This document shows, one piece after another, positions 51,458 to 59,955 of a stretch of DNA of 64,000 bases (position 1 is its first letter; every line of letters begins with the position of its first letter). Origin of the DNA: Pseudomonas chlororaphis (GTDB lineage Bacteria > Pseudomonadota > Gammaproteobacteria > Pseudomonadales > Pseudomonadaceae); assembly GCF_003731765.1 (NCBI RefSeq), contig NZ_MOAL01000006.1, positions 626,563-690,562 on the forward strand. The letters are read 5' to 3'. The notes under the pieces were generated by a model. That model searched no databases. It saw only the letters and a list, made by a program, of their open reading frames with translations, and was not told where the DNA came from. The position numbers and the translations under genes were made by a program.

Positions 51458-52155
51458 GCCGAGTATTGACCGTCACTCTTGCGTCGGAACAACCAGGCGC
51501 TGATCAGGCCCAGGGCCAGCCAGAACAGGGCATTGGTCAATTGCGAAGCGATCTTGAACTGGGCTTCCAGGGCTTGCGGTGCAAGCATCGAGTGCACTTC
51601 CGGCTGTGGCGCGCCAATCACATGGGGCACTGCCAGAATGGCCGCGCCCAGCACCTTCAGCAGCCAGTTCTGGGCGAACACCAGCAAGGCGATGCCCACG
51701 GCGGTGGACGCCGCAGTGCCGACCCACCAGATTTGCCGTTGTGCCAGATCGGCGGCGGCAGTGCCCGGCAGCTCGGGCGGCAGGCCCAGGGTCGGCGCCA
51801 GGCAGAAGGTGGCGTAGCCGGCCAGGCCCCACAGCAGGCCTTGAGAGGTGCGGTTCGGCGCACGCAGGGTGTACAGGCCGGCGAGCATCAGGGCGAAGCC
51901 CACGGCAACCACCAGGTTACCGCCGGTGGTGGACAGGACGCGCTGCCAGCCGTCTTCCGGCTCCCAGGCTTCGGCGTCGTGGCTGTGGGCGGCCATGGCG
52001 CCGTCGGCGTGCTCATGGGCTTCGGCGGCAGGGGCGTTCTCGTAGGTTTCCGCCTGCAGAATCAGCGGGGCGACCCAGAAACTTTGCAGCAGGGTCAGCA
52101 GCAGGGCGGCCAGCAGCCCGCTGAAACCGGCGGTTTGGGCAATGCGCTTGATCAT
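51454..52155 (-). CDS. cbtA: CbtA cobalt transporter subunit
   Basis: 233 residues from ATG 52155. Five hydrophobic helices are visible (FSGLLAALLLTLLQSFWVAPLIL, LVVAVGFALMLAGLYTL, LLWGLAGYATFCLAPTLGLP, WWVGTAASTAVGIALLVFA, NALFWLALGLISAWLF). A histidine- and acid-rich loop after the first helix (EAHEHADGAMAAHSHDAE) is a likely metal-binding site. CbtAB are candidate secondary cobalt transporters in B12-riboswitch regulons. It lies 11 nt downstream of cbtB. Confidence 0.9.
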   Translation of the reverse strand: MIKRIAQTAGFSGLLAALLLTLLQSFWVAPLILQAETYENAPAAEAHEHADGAMAAHSHDAEAWEPEDGWQRVLSTTGGNLVVAVGFALMLAGLYTLRAPNRTSQGLLWGLAGYATFCLAPTLGLPPELPGTAAADLAQRQIWWVGTAASTAVGIALLVFAQNWLLKVLGAAILAVPHVIGAPQPEVHSMLAPQALEAQFKIASQLTNALFWLALGLISAWLFRRKSDGQYSA

Positions 52156-52166
52156 CGGGGCAGGTC

Positions 52167-52355
52167 TCAGTGGCAAGGGAACGCGGCGCTGTGACGGGTA
52201 TCGTGAGCGGCGTTGTGCACCGCTTCGATGTGCGAGAAACCGGCGAAGTACACCAGGCAGGCGCCGAGGATCGACGCGCCGATGGCGGCGACCAAGCGTT
52301 GGCTCAGGGTGTGGGTGGTGCTGGCGGAATGGCTGGTGCTGCTGATGATCGACAT
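52167..52355 (-). CDS. cbtB: CbtB cobalt transporter subunit
   Basis: 62 residues. One transmembrane helix (RLVAAIGASILGACLVYFAGF) is followed by the family's histidine motif HNAAHDTRHSAAFPCH at the C-terminus, a predicted cobalt-binding site. It is the first gene after the minus-strand cobalamin riboswitch and its terminator. It pairs with CbtA for cobalt uptake. Confidence 0.9.
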   Translation of the reverse strand: MSIISSTSHSASTTHTLSQRLVAAIGASILGACLVYFAGFSHIEAVHNAAHDTRHSAAFPCH

Positions 52356-52397
52356 GGCGCTTCCCTCTGGTCTGGCAGTGGGTGCAACGTGCGCAAG

Positions 52398-52427
52398 AAA
52401 ACCCCGCGAGCAGGCCCGCAGGGTTTT
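52398..52427 (-). terminator. Riboswitch expression-platform terminator upstream of cbtB
   Basis: On the minus strand AAAACCC-T-GCG … CGC-C-GGGTTTT (7 bp, one mismatch, 3 bp) ends in a T-run and lies 43 nt before ATG 52355, between the riboswitch and cbtB. This fits transcriptional control by B12. Confidence 0.6.
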
Positions 52428-52466
52428 AACAGCGCCCGCCCACCGCGGGTTTGTTATTTATGTGTG

Positions 52467-52655
52467 CAGCGGGCCGGTCTCCGGGCTCACGAGGGGTCGG
52501 GCTTGCGCCTGGCCGACAAGTGTCTCCTTCCCATGCCGTGGCACAGTGGATTTGACACTTCGCTCGCTTACCGTTGCGGGGGCAGCACCGGACTGGTCAA
52601 GGCTTTGAGTAAAGCACGTGATTCACCGGTTTCCCGTTTCACCCTGTGAAGGGCA
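52467..52655 (-). ncRNA. Cobalamin riboswitch controlling cbtB-cbtA-cobE-cobM
   Basis: Read leftward, it has the 5' element GGTGCCCTTCACAGGG, then GGGAAACCGGTGAATC, the conserved CTGCCCCCGCAACGGTAAGC, and the B12-box region TCCACTGTGCCACGGCATGGGAAGG, closing with GAGACCGGCCC. This is the complete order of conserved cobalamin-riboswitch blocks. It precedes cobalt-transport and corrin genes. Confidence 0.92.
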
Positions 52656-52824
52656 CCCGTAACAAGTTGTGTAGGAGAGCATGGGCGGGGAGTGGGCGTC
52701 AATTGGCAACCGTTCTCACTGGCACCGTGCAGCGCCCCAGGCACCCGCAATGGCCTGGGCCGGGGCTGTTGCCACTCTCGTCACATTGCGCATTGACCGG
52801 CCCCCGCGCTCTGCGTAGCCTTGC

Positions 52825-53012
52825 GCCTTCGAGGTTCTTCGGCATGCCGAAGCTAAGACGGGAACGCGGTCAATGCCGCGGCTGCCCCCGCAACTGTGAA
52901 CGGTTCCGCTTCTGCACGGCCACTGCCCGCTGCCTCCCGGCATGCGTGCGGGAAGGCGCAGGGGCCGCCGGTCGAACGACCGGCACACCGTCAGCCAGGA
53001 GACCTGCCTCGA
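52825..53012 (+). ncRNA. Cobalamin riboswitch controlling cobW-cobN-chlI/D
   Basis: Rightward: GAGGTTCTTCGGCATGCC start region, GGGAACGCGGTCAATGCCGCG, conserved GGCTGCCCCCGCAACTGTGAACGG, B12-box GCCACTGCCCGCTGCCTCCC…GCGGGAAGGCGC, and closing CGTCAGCCAGGAGACCTGCC. It lies back to back with the minus-strand riboswitch. Confidence 0.92.
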
Positions 53013-53092
53013 CACAGATTCTCACTACAACCGGGCGGGGTGATCCGGTGGCGAAATCGTCCGCGCGCCAGGCGTTGCGGCCCTCGTCCCGT

Positions 53093-53118
53093 ATGCCCGC
53101 CACCTTGCCAAAGGGCAT
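53093..53118 (+). promoter_or_regulatory. SD-sequestering hairpin of cobW
   Basis: ATGCCC (53093-53098) can pair with GGGCAT (53113-53118), masking the AAAGGG ribosome-binding site 6 nt before ATG 53122. No T-run follows the riboswitch. This arm therefore probably acts on translation, unlike the left arm. Confidence 0.4.
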
Positions 53119-53121
53119 CCG

Positions 53122-54189
53122 ATGAAAACACTGGCCAAACTTCCCGTCACCATCGTCACCGGCTTTCTCGGCTCAGGTAAAACCACCTTGCTGCGGCACA
53201 TGCTGGACAACGCCCAGGGCCGGCGCATCGCGGTGATCGTCAACGAGTTCGGCGAGCTGGGCATCGACGGCGAAATCCTCAAACAGTGCTCCATCGGCTG
53301 CACCGAAGAAGAGGCTAATGGCCGTGTTTATGAACTGGCCAACGGCTGCCTGTGCTGCACCGTGCAGGAAGAGTTCTTCCCGGTGATGCGTGAGCTGGTG
53401 GCACGCCGTGGCGACCTCGACCACATCCTGATCGAAACCAGCGGCCTGGCCCTGCCCAAGCCTTTGGTGCAAGCCTTCCAGTGGCCGGAAATCCGCAGCG
53501 CCTGCACCGTCGATGCGGTGATTACCGTGGTCGACAGCCCGGCCGTGGCCGCCGGCACCTTCGCCGCGTTCCCGGACCAAGTGGACGCCCAGCGCAAGCT
53601 CGACCCCAACCTGGACCACGAATCGCCGTTGCACGAGCTGTTCGCCGACCAACTGTCCAGCGCCGACCTGGTGATCCTCAACAAGGCCGACCTGATCAGC
53701 CCTGAAGACCTGGCCAAAGTGCGCCTGGAAGTCGCTGAAGAACTGCCGCCGGCGGTGAAAGTCATCGAAGCCAGCAGTGGCCGCCTGCCCCTGGACGTGT
53801 TGCTGGGCCTGGGTGCCGGCTCCGAAGAACACATCGATAGCCGTCACAGCCACCACGATCACCACCACGACGGTGACGATCACGATGACCACGATCACGA
53901 CGCCTTCGACTCCATCTCCATCGAACTGCCCCAGGCCGAAGAAAGCCTGCTGCTGGACGCCCTGACCCAACTGGTGATCAAGCACGGCATCCTGCGGGTC
54001 AAGGGCTTTGCCGCCATCCCCAACAAGCCGATGCGTTTGCTGATTCAGGGCGTGGGCACCCGTTTTGACAAACACTTCGACCGTCAATGGGGCGCCGATG
54101 AGGCCCGTACCACACGCCTGGTGCTGATTGGCCAGGAACTGGACGCGGCCCTGCTTGAAGCGCAACTGCGCGCTGCCCTCAGCGTTTAA
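53122..54189 (+). CDS. cobW: CobW-type GTP-binding metallochaperone
   Basis: 355 residues. G3E GTPase: Walker A GFLGSGKTTLLRH at about residue 14, ELANGCLCCTVQEE (metal-binding CxCC), a SSADLVILNKADLI G4 motif, and a histidine/aspartate-rich stretch HSHHDHHHDGDDHDDHDHD at about residues 240-260 before the CobW C-terminal domain. It is thought to deliver cobalt to CobN chelatase. It sits directly behind a cobalamin riboswitch and 3 nt before cobN. Confidence 0.93.
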   Translation: MKTLAKLPVTIVTGFLGSGKTTLLRHMLDNAQGRRIAVIVNEFGELGIDGEILKQCSIGCTEEEANGRVYELANGCLCCTVQEEFFPVMRELVARRGDLDHILIETSGLALPKPLVQAFQWPEIRSACTVDAVITVVDSPAVAAGTFAAFPDQVDAQRKLDPNLDHESPLHELFADQLSSADLVILNKADLISPEDLAKVRLEVAEELPPAVKVIEASSGRLPLDVLLGLGAGSEEHIDSRHSHHDHHHDGDDHDDHDHDAFDSISIELPQAEESLLLDALTQLVIKHGILRVKGFAAIPNKPMRLLIQGVGTRFDKHFDRQWGADEARTTRLVLIGQELDAALLEAQLRAALSV

Positions 54190-54192
54190 GCC

Positions 54193-57100
54193 ATGCACCT
54201 GCTCAGGACCCAGCCCGGCGGATTTGTCTCGGATGACAACATTGCCGACTTAGGACAAACCCCCGCCGAGCTGGTGATCCTGTGCAGCGGCGATTCCAGC
54301 CTGGCGCTGCTGGCCGAAGCGGCCCAGCAGTTGCCGGAGGATTACCCCAGCTTTCGCCTGGCCAACCCCATGCAAGTGCAGAACCACGCCTCGGTGGACC
54401 TGTACGTCGACCAGGTGTTGCGCCACGCCAAGGTGATCCTGATTTCCCTGCACGGCGGCATTGGCTACTGGCGCTACGGCGTCGAGCGCCTGGTGCAACT
54501 GGCCGAGCGCGGCGTGCAGCTGATCCTGGTGCCGGGGGACGATCGTCCCGACCCGGAACTCAGTGACCTGTCCAGCGTGCCGGCCGAGTTGCGCGATCGT
54601 CTCTGGCAGTTTCTGCGCCAGGGCGGGCGTGACAATGCCCTGGACTTTTACCGCTGCCTGGCCAGCACGTTGCTCGGTCGCACCTATCCCTGGGGCGAAC
54701 CGCAAACCCTGCCGCGCACGGCGATCTACCACCCCCATAAAAGCCACGCCACCCTCGACCACTGGCAAGCCGATTGGCAGGCCGGGCAGCCGGTGGCGGC
54801 GGTGTTGTTCTACCGCTCGCACTTGCAGGCGGCCAACACCGGTTTTATCGACGTGTTCTGTGAGCGTTTGCAGGCGGCGGGGCTCAATCCCTTGCCCATG
54901 GCGGTGGCCAGCCTCAAGGAGCCCGGCTGCCTGAGCGTGGTCGAAGACCTGCTGGACCAGGCCGCTGCCGGGGTGATCCTCAACACCACTGGGTTCGCCC
55001 AATCCAGCCCCGAAGCGCCCCATCTGCGTCCGTTTCGCCGCAATATCCCGGTGATCCAAGCCATCTGTGCCCAGGACAATCAACCTGGCTGGCGTGCCAG
55101 CGAGCAGGGGCTGGGCCCCCGTGACCTGGCCATGCACATCGCCTTGCCGGAACTGGACGGGCGGATCATCAGCCGGCCCATCAGCTTCAAGGACCTGGCC
55201 TGGCGCAGCGAGCGCAGCCAGTCGGACGTGGTCTGTTACCGGGCCGCGCCCGAGCGCATGGACTTTGTCGCCCAACTGGCCCGACGCTGGATTGAACTGG
55301 GGCGCTTGGCCAATGGCGACAAACGCATCGCCCTGATCCTCGCCAATTACCCGACCCGCGACGGTCGCATTGGTAACGGCGTGGGCCTGGACACTCCGGC
55401 CGCCGCCTTGAACATCCTTCGGGCCTTGCACGCCGAGGGTTATCCGCTGCCGGCCGAGCTGCCCGAGAGCGGTACCGCGCTGATCCAGCAACTGCTGGGC
55501 GGGGTCAGCAATGACCTGGACAGCATCGATCTGCGCCCCTGTGCGCAAAGCCTGGCCCTGGATGATTACTGGCTGATGTTCAACGCCCTGCCTGAGGCTA
55601 ACCGCCAGGCGGTGCAGGCGCGTTGGGGCCGCCCGGAGCAGGACCCGATGTTCCGCGGCGGGCGAATGATGATCGCCGGCCTGCGTTTTGGCCTGACCTT
55701 CGTCGGCATCCAACCGGCCCGGGGTTATCAGGTGGACCCCAGCGCGGTCTACCACGACCCGGACCTGGTGCCGCCCCACGGTTACCTGGCGTTCTACTTC
55801 TGGTTGCGCCAGGCCTACGGCGCCCACGGGGTGATCCACGTCGGCAAGCACGGCAACCTGGAATGGCTGCCGGGCAAGGGTGTGGGCCTGTCCGAAGCGT
55901 GCTGGCCGGACGCGCTGCTGGGGCCGTTGCCCAACATCTATCCGTTTATCGTCAACGACCCGGGGGAGGGTGCCCAGGCCAAGCGCCGCACCCAGGCGGT
56001 GATCATCGACCACCTGATGCCACCCCTGACCCGGGCCGAAACCTATGGCCCGCTGCGTGACCTGGAGTTGCTGGCCGACGAGTATTACGAAGCCCAACTG
56101 CTGGACCCGCGCCGGGCCCGGGAGCTGCAACGGGACATTCTTGCGTTGGTGCGCGAAACCCATATCGACCGCGAACTGCAACTGGGCGAGGCGCTGGACA
56201 GCGATGCCGATGCGGCAATCTGGCTGCCGCGCCTGGACACCTACCTGTGCGACTTGAAAGAGTCGCAGATCCGCGACGGTCTGCATGTGTTCGGCGAGTC
56301 CCCCAGCGGGCGCTTGCGCCTCGACACCCTGCTGGCTCTGTTGCGAATTCCCCGGGGCGACGGCAAGGGTCAACACGCGAGTCTGCTGCGGGCTCTGGCC
56401 AAGGCCTTTGAGTTGGGTTTCGACCCGCTGGACTGTGCCTTGGCCGAACCCTGGAGCGGACTCCGCCCGACGCCATTGCAGCAGGTCAGTGAGGCGCTGT
56501 GGCGCACGGCTGGCGATACCCGCGAACGCCTGGAGCTTTATGCCGGGCAGTTGATCGAGGCCGCGCTCCAGGGGCCGGTGGCGGCATTGGACGCTGCCGG
56601 CTGGGAGCCGGTGCAGGCCATTATCGACGGGCTGCGCGAGGTGGTTGCGCCGCGCCTGGACGCCTGTGGTCCGGCGGAAATGCGCGGCCTGTTGGACGCC
56701 CTCAGCGGGCGCTTTGTCCCCGCTGGCCCCAGTGGTGCGCCAAGCCGGGGTCGCCTGGACGTGCTGCCCACTGGGCGCAACTTCTTCTCGGTGGACGTAC
56801 GCAACCTGCCCACCACCACGGCCTGGCGCATTGGTTTTCAGTCGGCCAACCTGATTCTTGAACGCCACCTGCAAGACCATGGCGACCACCTGCGCCAGCT
56901 CGGCCTGTCGGTCTGGGGCACGGCGACCATGCGCACCGGTGGCGACGACATCGCCCAGGCCATGGCCCTGATGGGGGTGCGCCCGGTGTGGGCCACCGGC
57001 AGCCAGCGCGTGGATGATTTCGAAATCCTGCCCCTGAGCCTGCTGGACCGGCCCCGGGTCGATGTGACCCTGCGCGTTTCGGGGTTCTTCCGCGATGCCT

Positions 57101-57963
57101 TCGCCAACCTGATCCGCCTGTTCGATGCGGCAGTGCAGGCGGTGGCGGCCCTGGATGAACCCGACGACCTGAACCCGCTGGCGGCCAAGGTTCGCGCCGA
57201 GCGCGAGGCCCTGGTGCAATCGGGCCTGGACCAAGACGCTGCGGCGCGCCAGGCCGGTTGGCGGATTTTCGGGGCCAAGCCCGGTGCGTATGGTGCCGGT
57301 GTGCAAGGGGCGATCGACGGCCGCCTGTGGCAAAGCCGTGAGGACCTGGCCGAGGTGTACCTGAATTGGGGTGGTTATGCCTATGGGGGCGCCGACGAAG
57401 GCACGGCCGCCCGCGATCAGTTCGCCCAGCGCCTGAGCCAGGTGCAGGCGGTGGTACAGAACCAGGACAACCGCGAACACGACCTGCTCGATTCCAACGA
57501 CTACTACCAGTTCCAGGGCGGCATGCTCGCCGCCGTGGAAAGCCTCAGCGGAATCAAGGCCGCCAGCTATCACGGCGACCACAGCCAGCCGGACCTGCCG
57601 AAAATCCGCAGCCTCAAGGAAGAGCTGAACCGGGTGATCCGCTCGCGGGCGGCCAATCCGAAGTGGATCGAAGGGGTCAAGCGCCATGGCTACAAGGGCG
57701 CCTTCGAAATGGCCGCGACCCTGGACAACCTGTTCGCCTTCGACGCCACCACCGAGCTGATCGACGATCACCAATACGCCTTGCTGGCGGACGCCTACCT
57801 GCTGGATGACTCGACCCGCGAGTTCGTTCGCCAGCATAATCCCCACGCCCTGCGCGACATGACCGAGCGCTTGCTGGAGGCTCAGCAGCGGGGTTTGTGG
57901 CAGGAGCCGGGGGATTACCGTGAAGCGCTGGAAAATGTGCTCTTGGATATTGAAGAGAGTTAG
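54193..57963 (+). CDS. cobN: Cobaltochelatase large subunit CobN
   Basis: 1256 residues, the usual CobN length. CobN/Mg-chelatase H motifs include SLHGGIGYWRYGVERL near the N-terminus, GVIHVGKHGNLEWLPGKGVGLS, VIIDHLMPPLTRAETYGPLRDLE, and the C-terminal SLSGIKAASYHGDHSQPDLPKIRSLKEEL. It inserts Co2+ into hydrogenobyrinate a,c-diamide in aerobic B12 synthesis and needs a small ATPase and a medium subunit. Those are supplied here by ChlI/ChlD-like proteins, as no cobS or cobT is in the cluster. Confidence 0.95.
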   Translation: MHLLRTQPGGFVSDDNIADLGQTPAELVILCSGDSSLALLAEAAQQLPEDYPSFRLANPMQVQNHASVDLYVDQVLRHAKVILISLHGGIGYWRYGVERLVQLAERGVQLILVPGDDRPDPELSDLSSVPAELRDRLWQFLRQGGRDNALDFYRCLASTLLGRTYPWGEPQTLPRTAIYHPHKSHATLDHWQADWQAGQPVAAVLFYRSHLQAANTGFIDVFCERLQAAGLNPLPMAVASLKEPGCLSVVEDLLDQAAAGVILNTTGFAQSSPEAPHLRPFRRNIPVIQAICAQDNQPGWRASEQGLGPRDLAMHIALPELDGRIISRPISFKDLAWRSERSQSDVVCYRAAPERMDFVAQLARRWIELGRLANGDKRIALILANYPTRDGRIGNGVGLDTPAAALNILRALHAEGYPLPAELPESGTALIQQLLGGVSNDLDSIDLRPCAQSLALDDYWLMFNALPEANRQAVQARWGRPEQDPMFRGGRMMIAGLRFGLTFVGIQPARGYQVDPSAVYHDPDLVPPHGYLAFYFWLRQAYGAHGVIHVGKHGNLEWLPGKGVGLSEACWPDALLGPLPNIYPFIVNDPGEGAQAKRRTQAVIIDHLMPPLTRAETYGPLRDLELLADEYYEAQLLDPRRARELQRDILALVRETHIDRELQLGEALDSDADAAIWLPRLDTYLCDLKESQIRDGLHVFGESPSGRLRLDTLLALLRIPRGDGKGQHASLLRALAKAFELGFDPLDCALAEPWSGLRPTPLQQVSEALWRTAGDTRERLELYAGQLIEAALQGPVAALDAAGWEPVQAIIDGLREVVAPRLDACGPAEMRGLLDALSGRFVPAGPSGAPSRGRLDVLPTGRNFFSVDVRNLPTTTAWRIGFQSANLILERHLQDHGDHLRQLGLSVWGTATMRTGGDDIAQAMALMGVRPVWATGSQRVDDFEILPLSLLDRPRVDVTLRVSGFFRDAFANLIRLFDAAVQAVAALDEPDDLNPLAAKVRAEREALVQSGLDQDAAARQAGWRIFGAKPGAYGAGVQGAIDGRLWQSREDLAEVYLNWGGYAYGGADEGTAARDQFAQRLSQVQAVVQNQDNREHDLLDSNDYYQFQGGMLAAVESLSGIKAASYHGDHSQPDLPKIRSLKEELNRVIRSRAANPKWIEGVKRHGYKGAFEMAATLDNLFAFDATTELIDDHQYALLADAYLLDDSTREFVRQHNPHALRDMTERLLEAQQRGLWQEPGDYREALENVLLDIEES

Positions 57964-58032
57964 CGACAAGCGACAAGCGGCAAGCTGTGAGAGTAAGTGC
58001 CAGATACCACCCGACCTAAGCGAGACCCCGAC

Positions 58033-59040
58033 ATGAGCGACACCCCACATTTTCCGCTGTCCGCCGTGGTCGGCGCCGATGCCCTGAAACTGGCGCTGTG
58101 CCTGACGGCCATCGATCCGAAGATCGGCGGGGTGCTGATCGAGGGGCCGCGGGGCATGGCCAAATCGACCCTGGCCCGGGGTTTGGCGGATCTGCTGGCC
58201 GGTGGCCCGTTTGTCACCTTGCCCTTGGGCGCCACCGAAGAACGCCTGGTGGGCACCCTGGACCTCGACGCGGCACTGGGCGAAGGCCGGGCGCAGTTTT
58301 CCCCCGGGGTGTTGGCCAAGGCTGACGGCGGCGTGCTCTATGTCGATGAAGTCAACCTGCTGCCCGATCACCTGGTGGACCTGTTGCTGGACGTGGCCGC
58401 CAGTGGCACCAACCTGATTGAGCGTGACGGTATTTCCCACCGTCATTCGGCGAAATTTGTACTGATCGGCACCATGAACCCGGAAGAGGGCGAACTGCGT
58501 CCGCAACTGCTGGACCGCTTCGGCCTCAATGTGGCCCTGGACGGCCACACCGCACCTGCCGAACGTGGGCAGATCATCCGTCGGCGCCTGGATTTCGACA
58601 GCGATCCCGAGGCGTTCTGCGCCCAGTGGGACGCCGCCCAACAGGCCCTGCGGGAGCGTTGCCACAGCGCCCGGGCGCGCTTGGCCAGCATCCCGCTCGA
58701 CGATCAGGCCCTGGAGCAGATCACCGAGCGCTGTTTTGCCGCCAGCGTCGATGGCCTGCGTGCGGACCTGGTCTGGCTGCGTGCGGCCCGGGCCCATGCG
58801 GCCTGGCGCGGGGCCGAGGCCATCCGTGACGAAGACATCGACGCGGTGGCCGAGTTTGCCCTGCGCCATCGGCGGCGGCAGAGCCCGCCGCCTCAGTCGA
58901 GCCAGCCGCCTTCTGCCCAGGCGCCGGCACCGCACCACAGCAACACCGCCGAAGGCCAGGGCCAATGGGGTGACATGCCTGCCCAAGCGCTGCCCACCGG
59001 CGCCCGCCGAGACGTGCCGAGCTGGCCAAAAAAGCCCTAG
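58033..59040 (+). CDS. ChlI-like AAA+ small subunit of the cobaltochelatase (zero-frame product of a frameshift gene)
   Basis: 335 residues from ATG 58033. AAA+ core: Walker A EGPRGMAKSTLARGL, Walker B KADGGVLYVDEVNLL, sensor GTMNPEEGELRPQLLDRFG. The C-terminal part becomes proline-rich (PPPQSSQPPSAQAPAP), as in the linker of ChlD/BchD. The stop lies two codons after a slippery A AAA AAG. In the -1 frame translation continues into a VWA domain, giving a 559-residue ChlD-like product (58033-59711). I therefore read this as a gene making both chelatase subunits. It is preceded by cobN with a 69-nt gap. Confidence 0.88.
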   Translation: MSDTPHFPLSAVVGADALKLALCLTAIDPKIGGVLIEGPRGMAKSTLARGLADLLAGGPFVTLPLGATEERLVGTLDLDAALGEGRAQFSPGVLAKADGGVLYVDEVNLLPDHLVDLLLDVAASGTNLIERDGISHRHSAKFVLIGTMNPEEGELRPQLLDRFGLNVALDGHTAPAERGQIIRRRLDFDSDPEAFCAQWDAAQQALRERCHSARARLASIPLDDQALEQITERCFAASVDGLRADLVWLRAARAHAAWRGAEAIRDEDIDAVAEFALRHRRRQSPPPQSSQPPSAQAPAPHHSNTAEGQGQWGDMPAQALPTGARRDVPSWPKKP

Positions 59041-59075
59041 GCATTCGCCCTCGATCGACCGCGGGGGCGGATGCC
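59028..59075 (+). promoter_or_regulatory. Programmed -1 ribosomal frameshift signal
   Basis: Slippery heptamer A AAA AAG (59028-59034) in the zero frame, a 5-nt spacer (CCCTA), then an 11-bp stem GGCATTCGCCC (59040-59050) / GGGCGGATGCC (59065-59075) with one U-G pair and a 14-nt loop. The zero-frame stop TAG is at 59038-59040. A -1 slip at the heptamer enters exactly the frame of the VWA domain. Frameshifting in chlD genes of B12 producers has been described. Confidence 0.8.
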
Positions 59076-59123
59076 AGGCCCCGGGCGGGGCAGCTTGAAC
59101 AAGGCCGGCAAGGGCGTAGCCGA

Positions 59124-59711
59124 GTGGCGATCAGCGGTTCGATCCACTGGCCGGGGACCCTGCTTAAAGGGCGTCCCCGGCAACGTGCCGACCTGCTTTA
59201 CCAACTGCGCAGCCGGGCGCCCCATGATCTGTGGCTGGTGATTGTCGACGCCTCGGCGTCCACCCGGCGGCATTCGGCCCTGAGCGACGCCAAAGGCGTG
59301 CTGGCCCAGTTGTTCGATGACGCCTATCGGCAGCGCGCGCGCCTGGCCCTGCTCACCGCCAGTGGCCGAGTGCCCCGTTGGCAGGTGCAGGGCCTCAAGG
59401 CTTGCAAAGACCTGCGGCACTGGCTCGACGACCTGGGGGCCGGCGGCGGCACGCCTCTGGCGGCGGCCCTGGAGCAAGCTGCAGACTGGTTGGCGGTGCG
59501 CCAGCGGCGCCTGCCGGCGGAGCAGCAACGGGTGTTGCTGATCACCGATGGGCGCTTGAAAACCTTGCCCCAAGCCCTGCCGCTGCCGTGCCCGACCGTG
59601 TTGCTGGACATCGAACGCGGCCCCATCCGCCTGGCCCGAGCCCGGGCCCTGGCCGACGTACTGCAAGCCACCTACCAGCACATCGACACCCCAAACCCCG
59701 CCCCCCTGTAA
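59124..59711 (+). CDS. VWA (ChlD-like) domain, C-terminal half of the frameshift fusion
   Basis: The conventional start is GTG 59124 (195 residues), with a poorly spaced AAGGG. The VWA domain has the MIDAS motif DASASTRRH and later GAGGGTPLAAALEQAADWL. The same frame is open upstream to 58974 without any ATG, GTG or TTG. Just after the slippery site it reads ALGIRPRSTAG … RQGRSRVAISG, which resembles the basic linker ahead of the VWA domain in BchD/ChlD. I therefore think it is mainly made as the C-terminal part of the -1 fusion starting at 58033. A free short protein from GTG is possible. Confidence 0.75.
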   Translation: MAISGSIHWPGTLLKGRPRQRADLLYQLRSRAPHDLWLVIVDASASTRRHSALSDAKGVLAQLFDDAYRQRARLALLTASGRVPRWQVQGLKACKDLRHWLDDLGAGGGTPLAAALEQAADWLAVRQRRLPAEQQRVLLITDGRLKTLPQALPLPCPTVLLDIERGPIRLARARALADVLQATYQHIDTPNPAPL

Positions 59712-59812
59712 ACGCTGGCTCGCCAGCGACTAGATTGTAGGGGCTGGCTTGCCAGCGATGAGGCCCTCAAGCCCCCCATCGCCGGCGATCCGACGCCTAC
59801 AAATCGCCGGAC
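59710..59812. repeat. REP/REPIN elements
   Basis: GTAGGGGCTGGCTTGCCAGCGATGAGG near 59737 faces CCATCGCCGGCGATCCGACGCC near 59778. A partial copy (CGCTGGCTCGCCAGCG) lies at 59713. Confidence 0.7.
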
Positions 59813-59955
59813 AACCCGGAAAATCCAAGGTTCAAAATTCTTTGCCGCCGGTCTGCTTTTCTGGGCTCGGGCAAGGCGAATTGATATCGCCTGATCTAGC
59901 GTTGCCGTCTGAGGAACGACTTCCTCATCCACGCGGTTTTTCAGGGAGATCTACC

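Noticed and set aside
54250..58986. 1578-codon minus-strand open frame across cobN and the chlI-like gene
   Set aside because: It is antisense to strongly conserved cobN and chlI sequence and its translation has no recognisable motifs. GC-rich codon bias creates such long antisense frames here.
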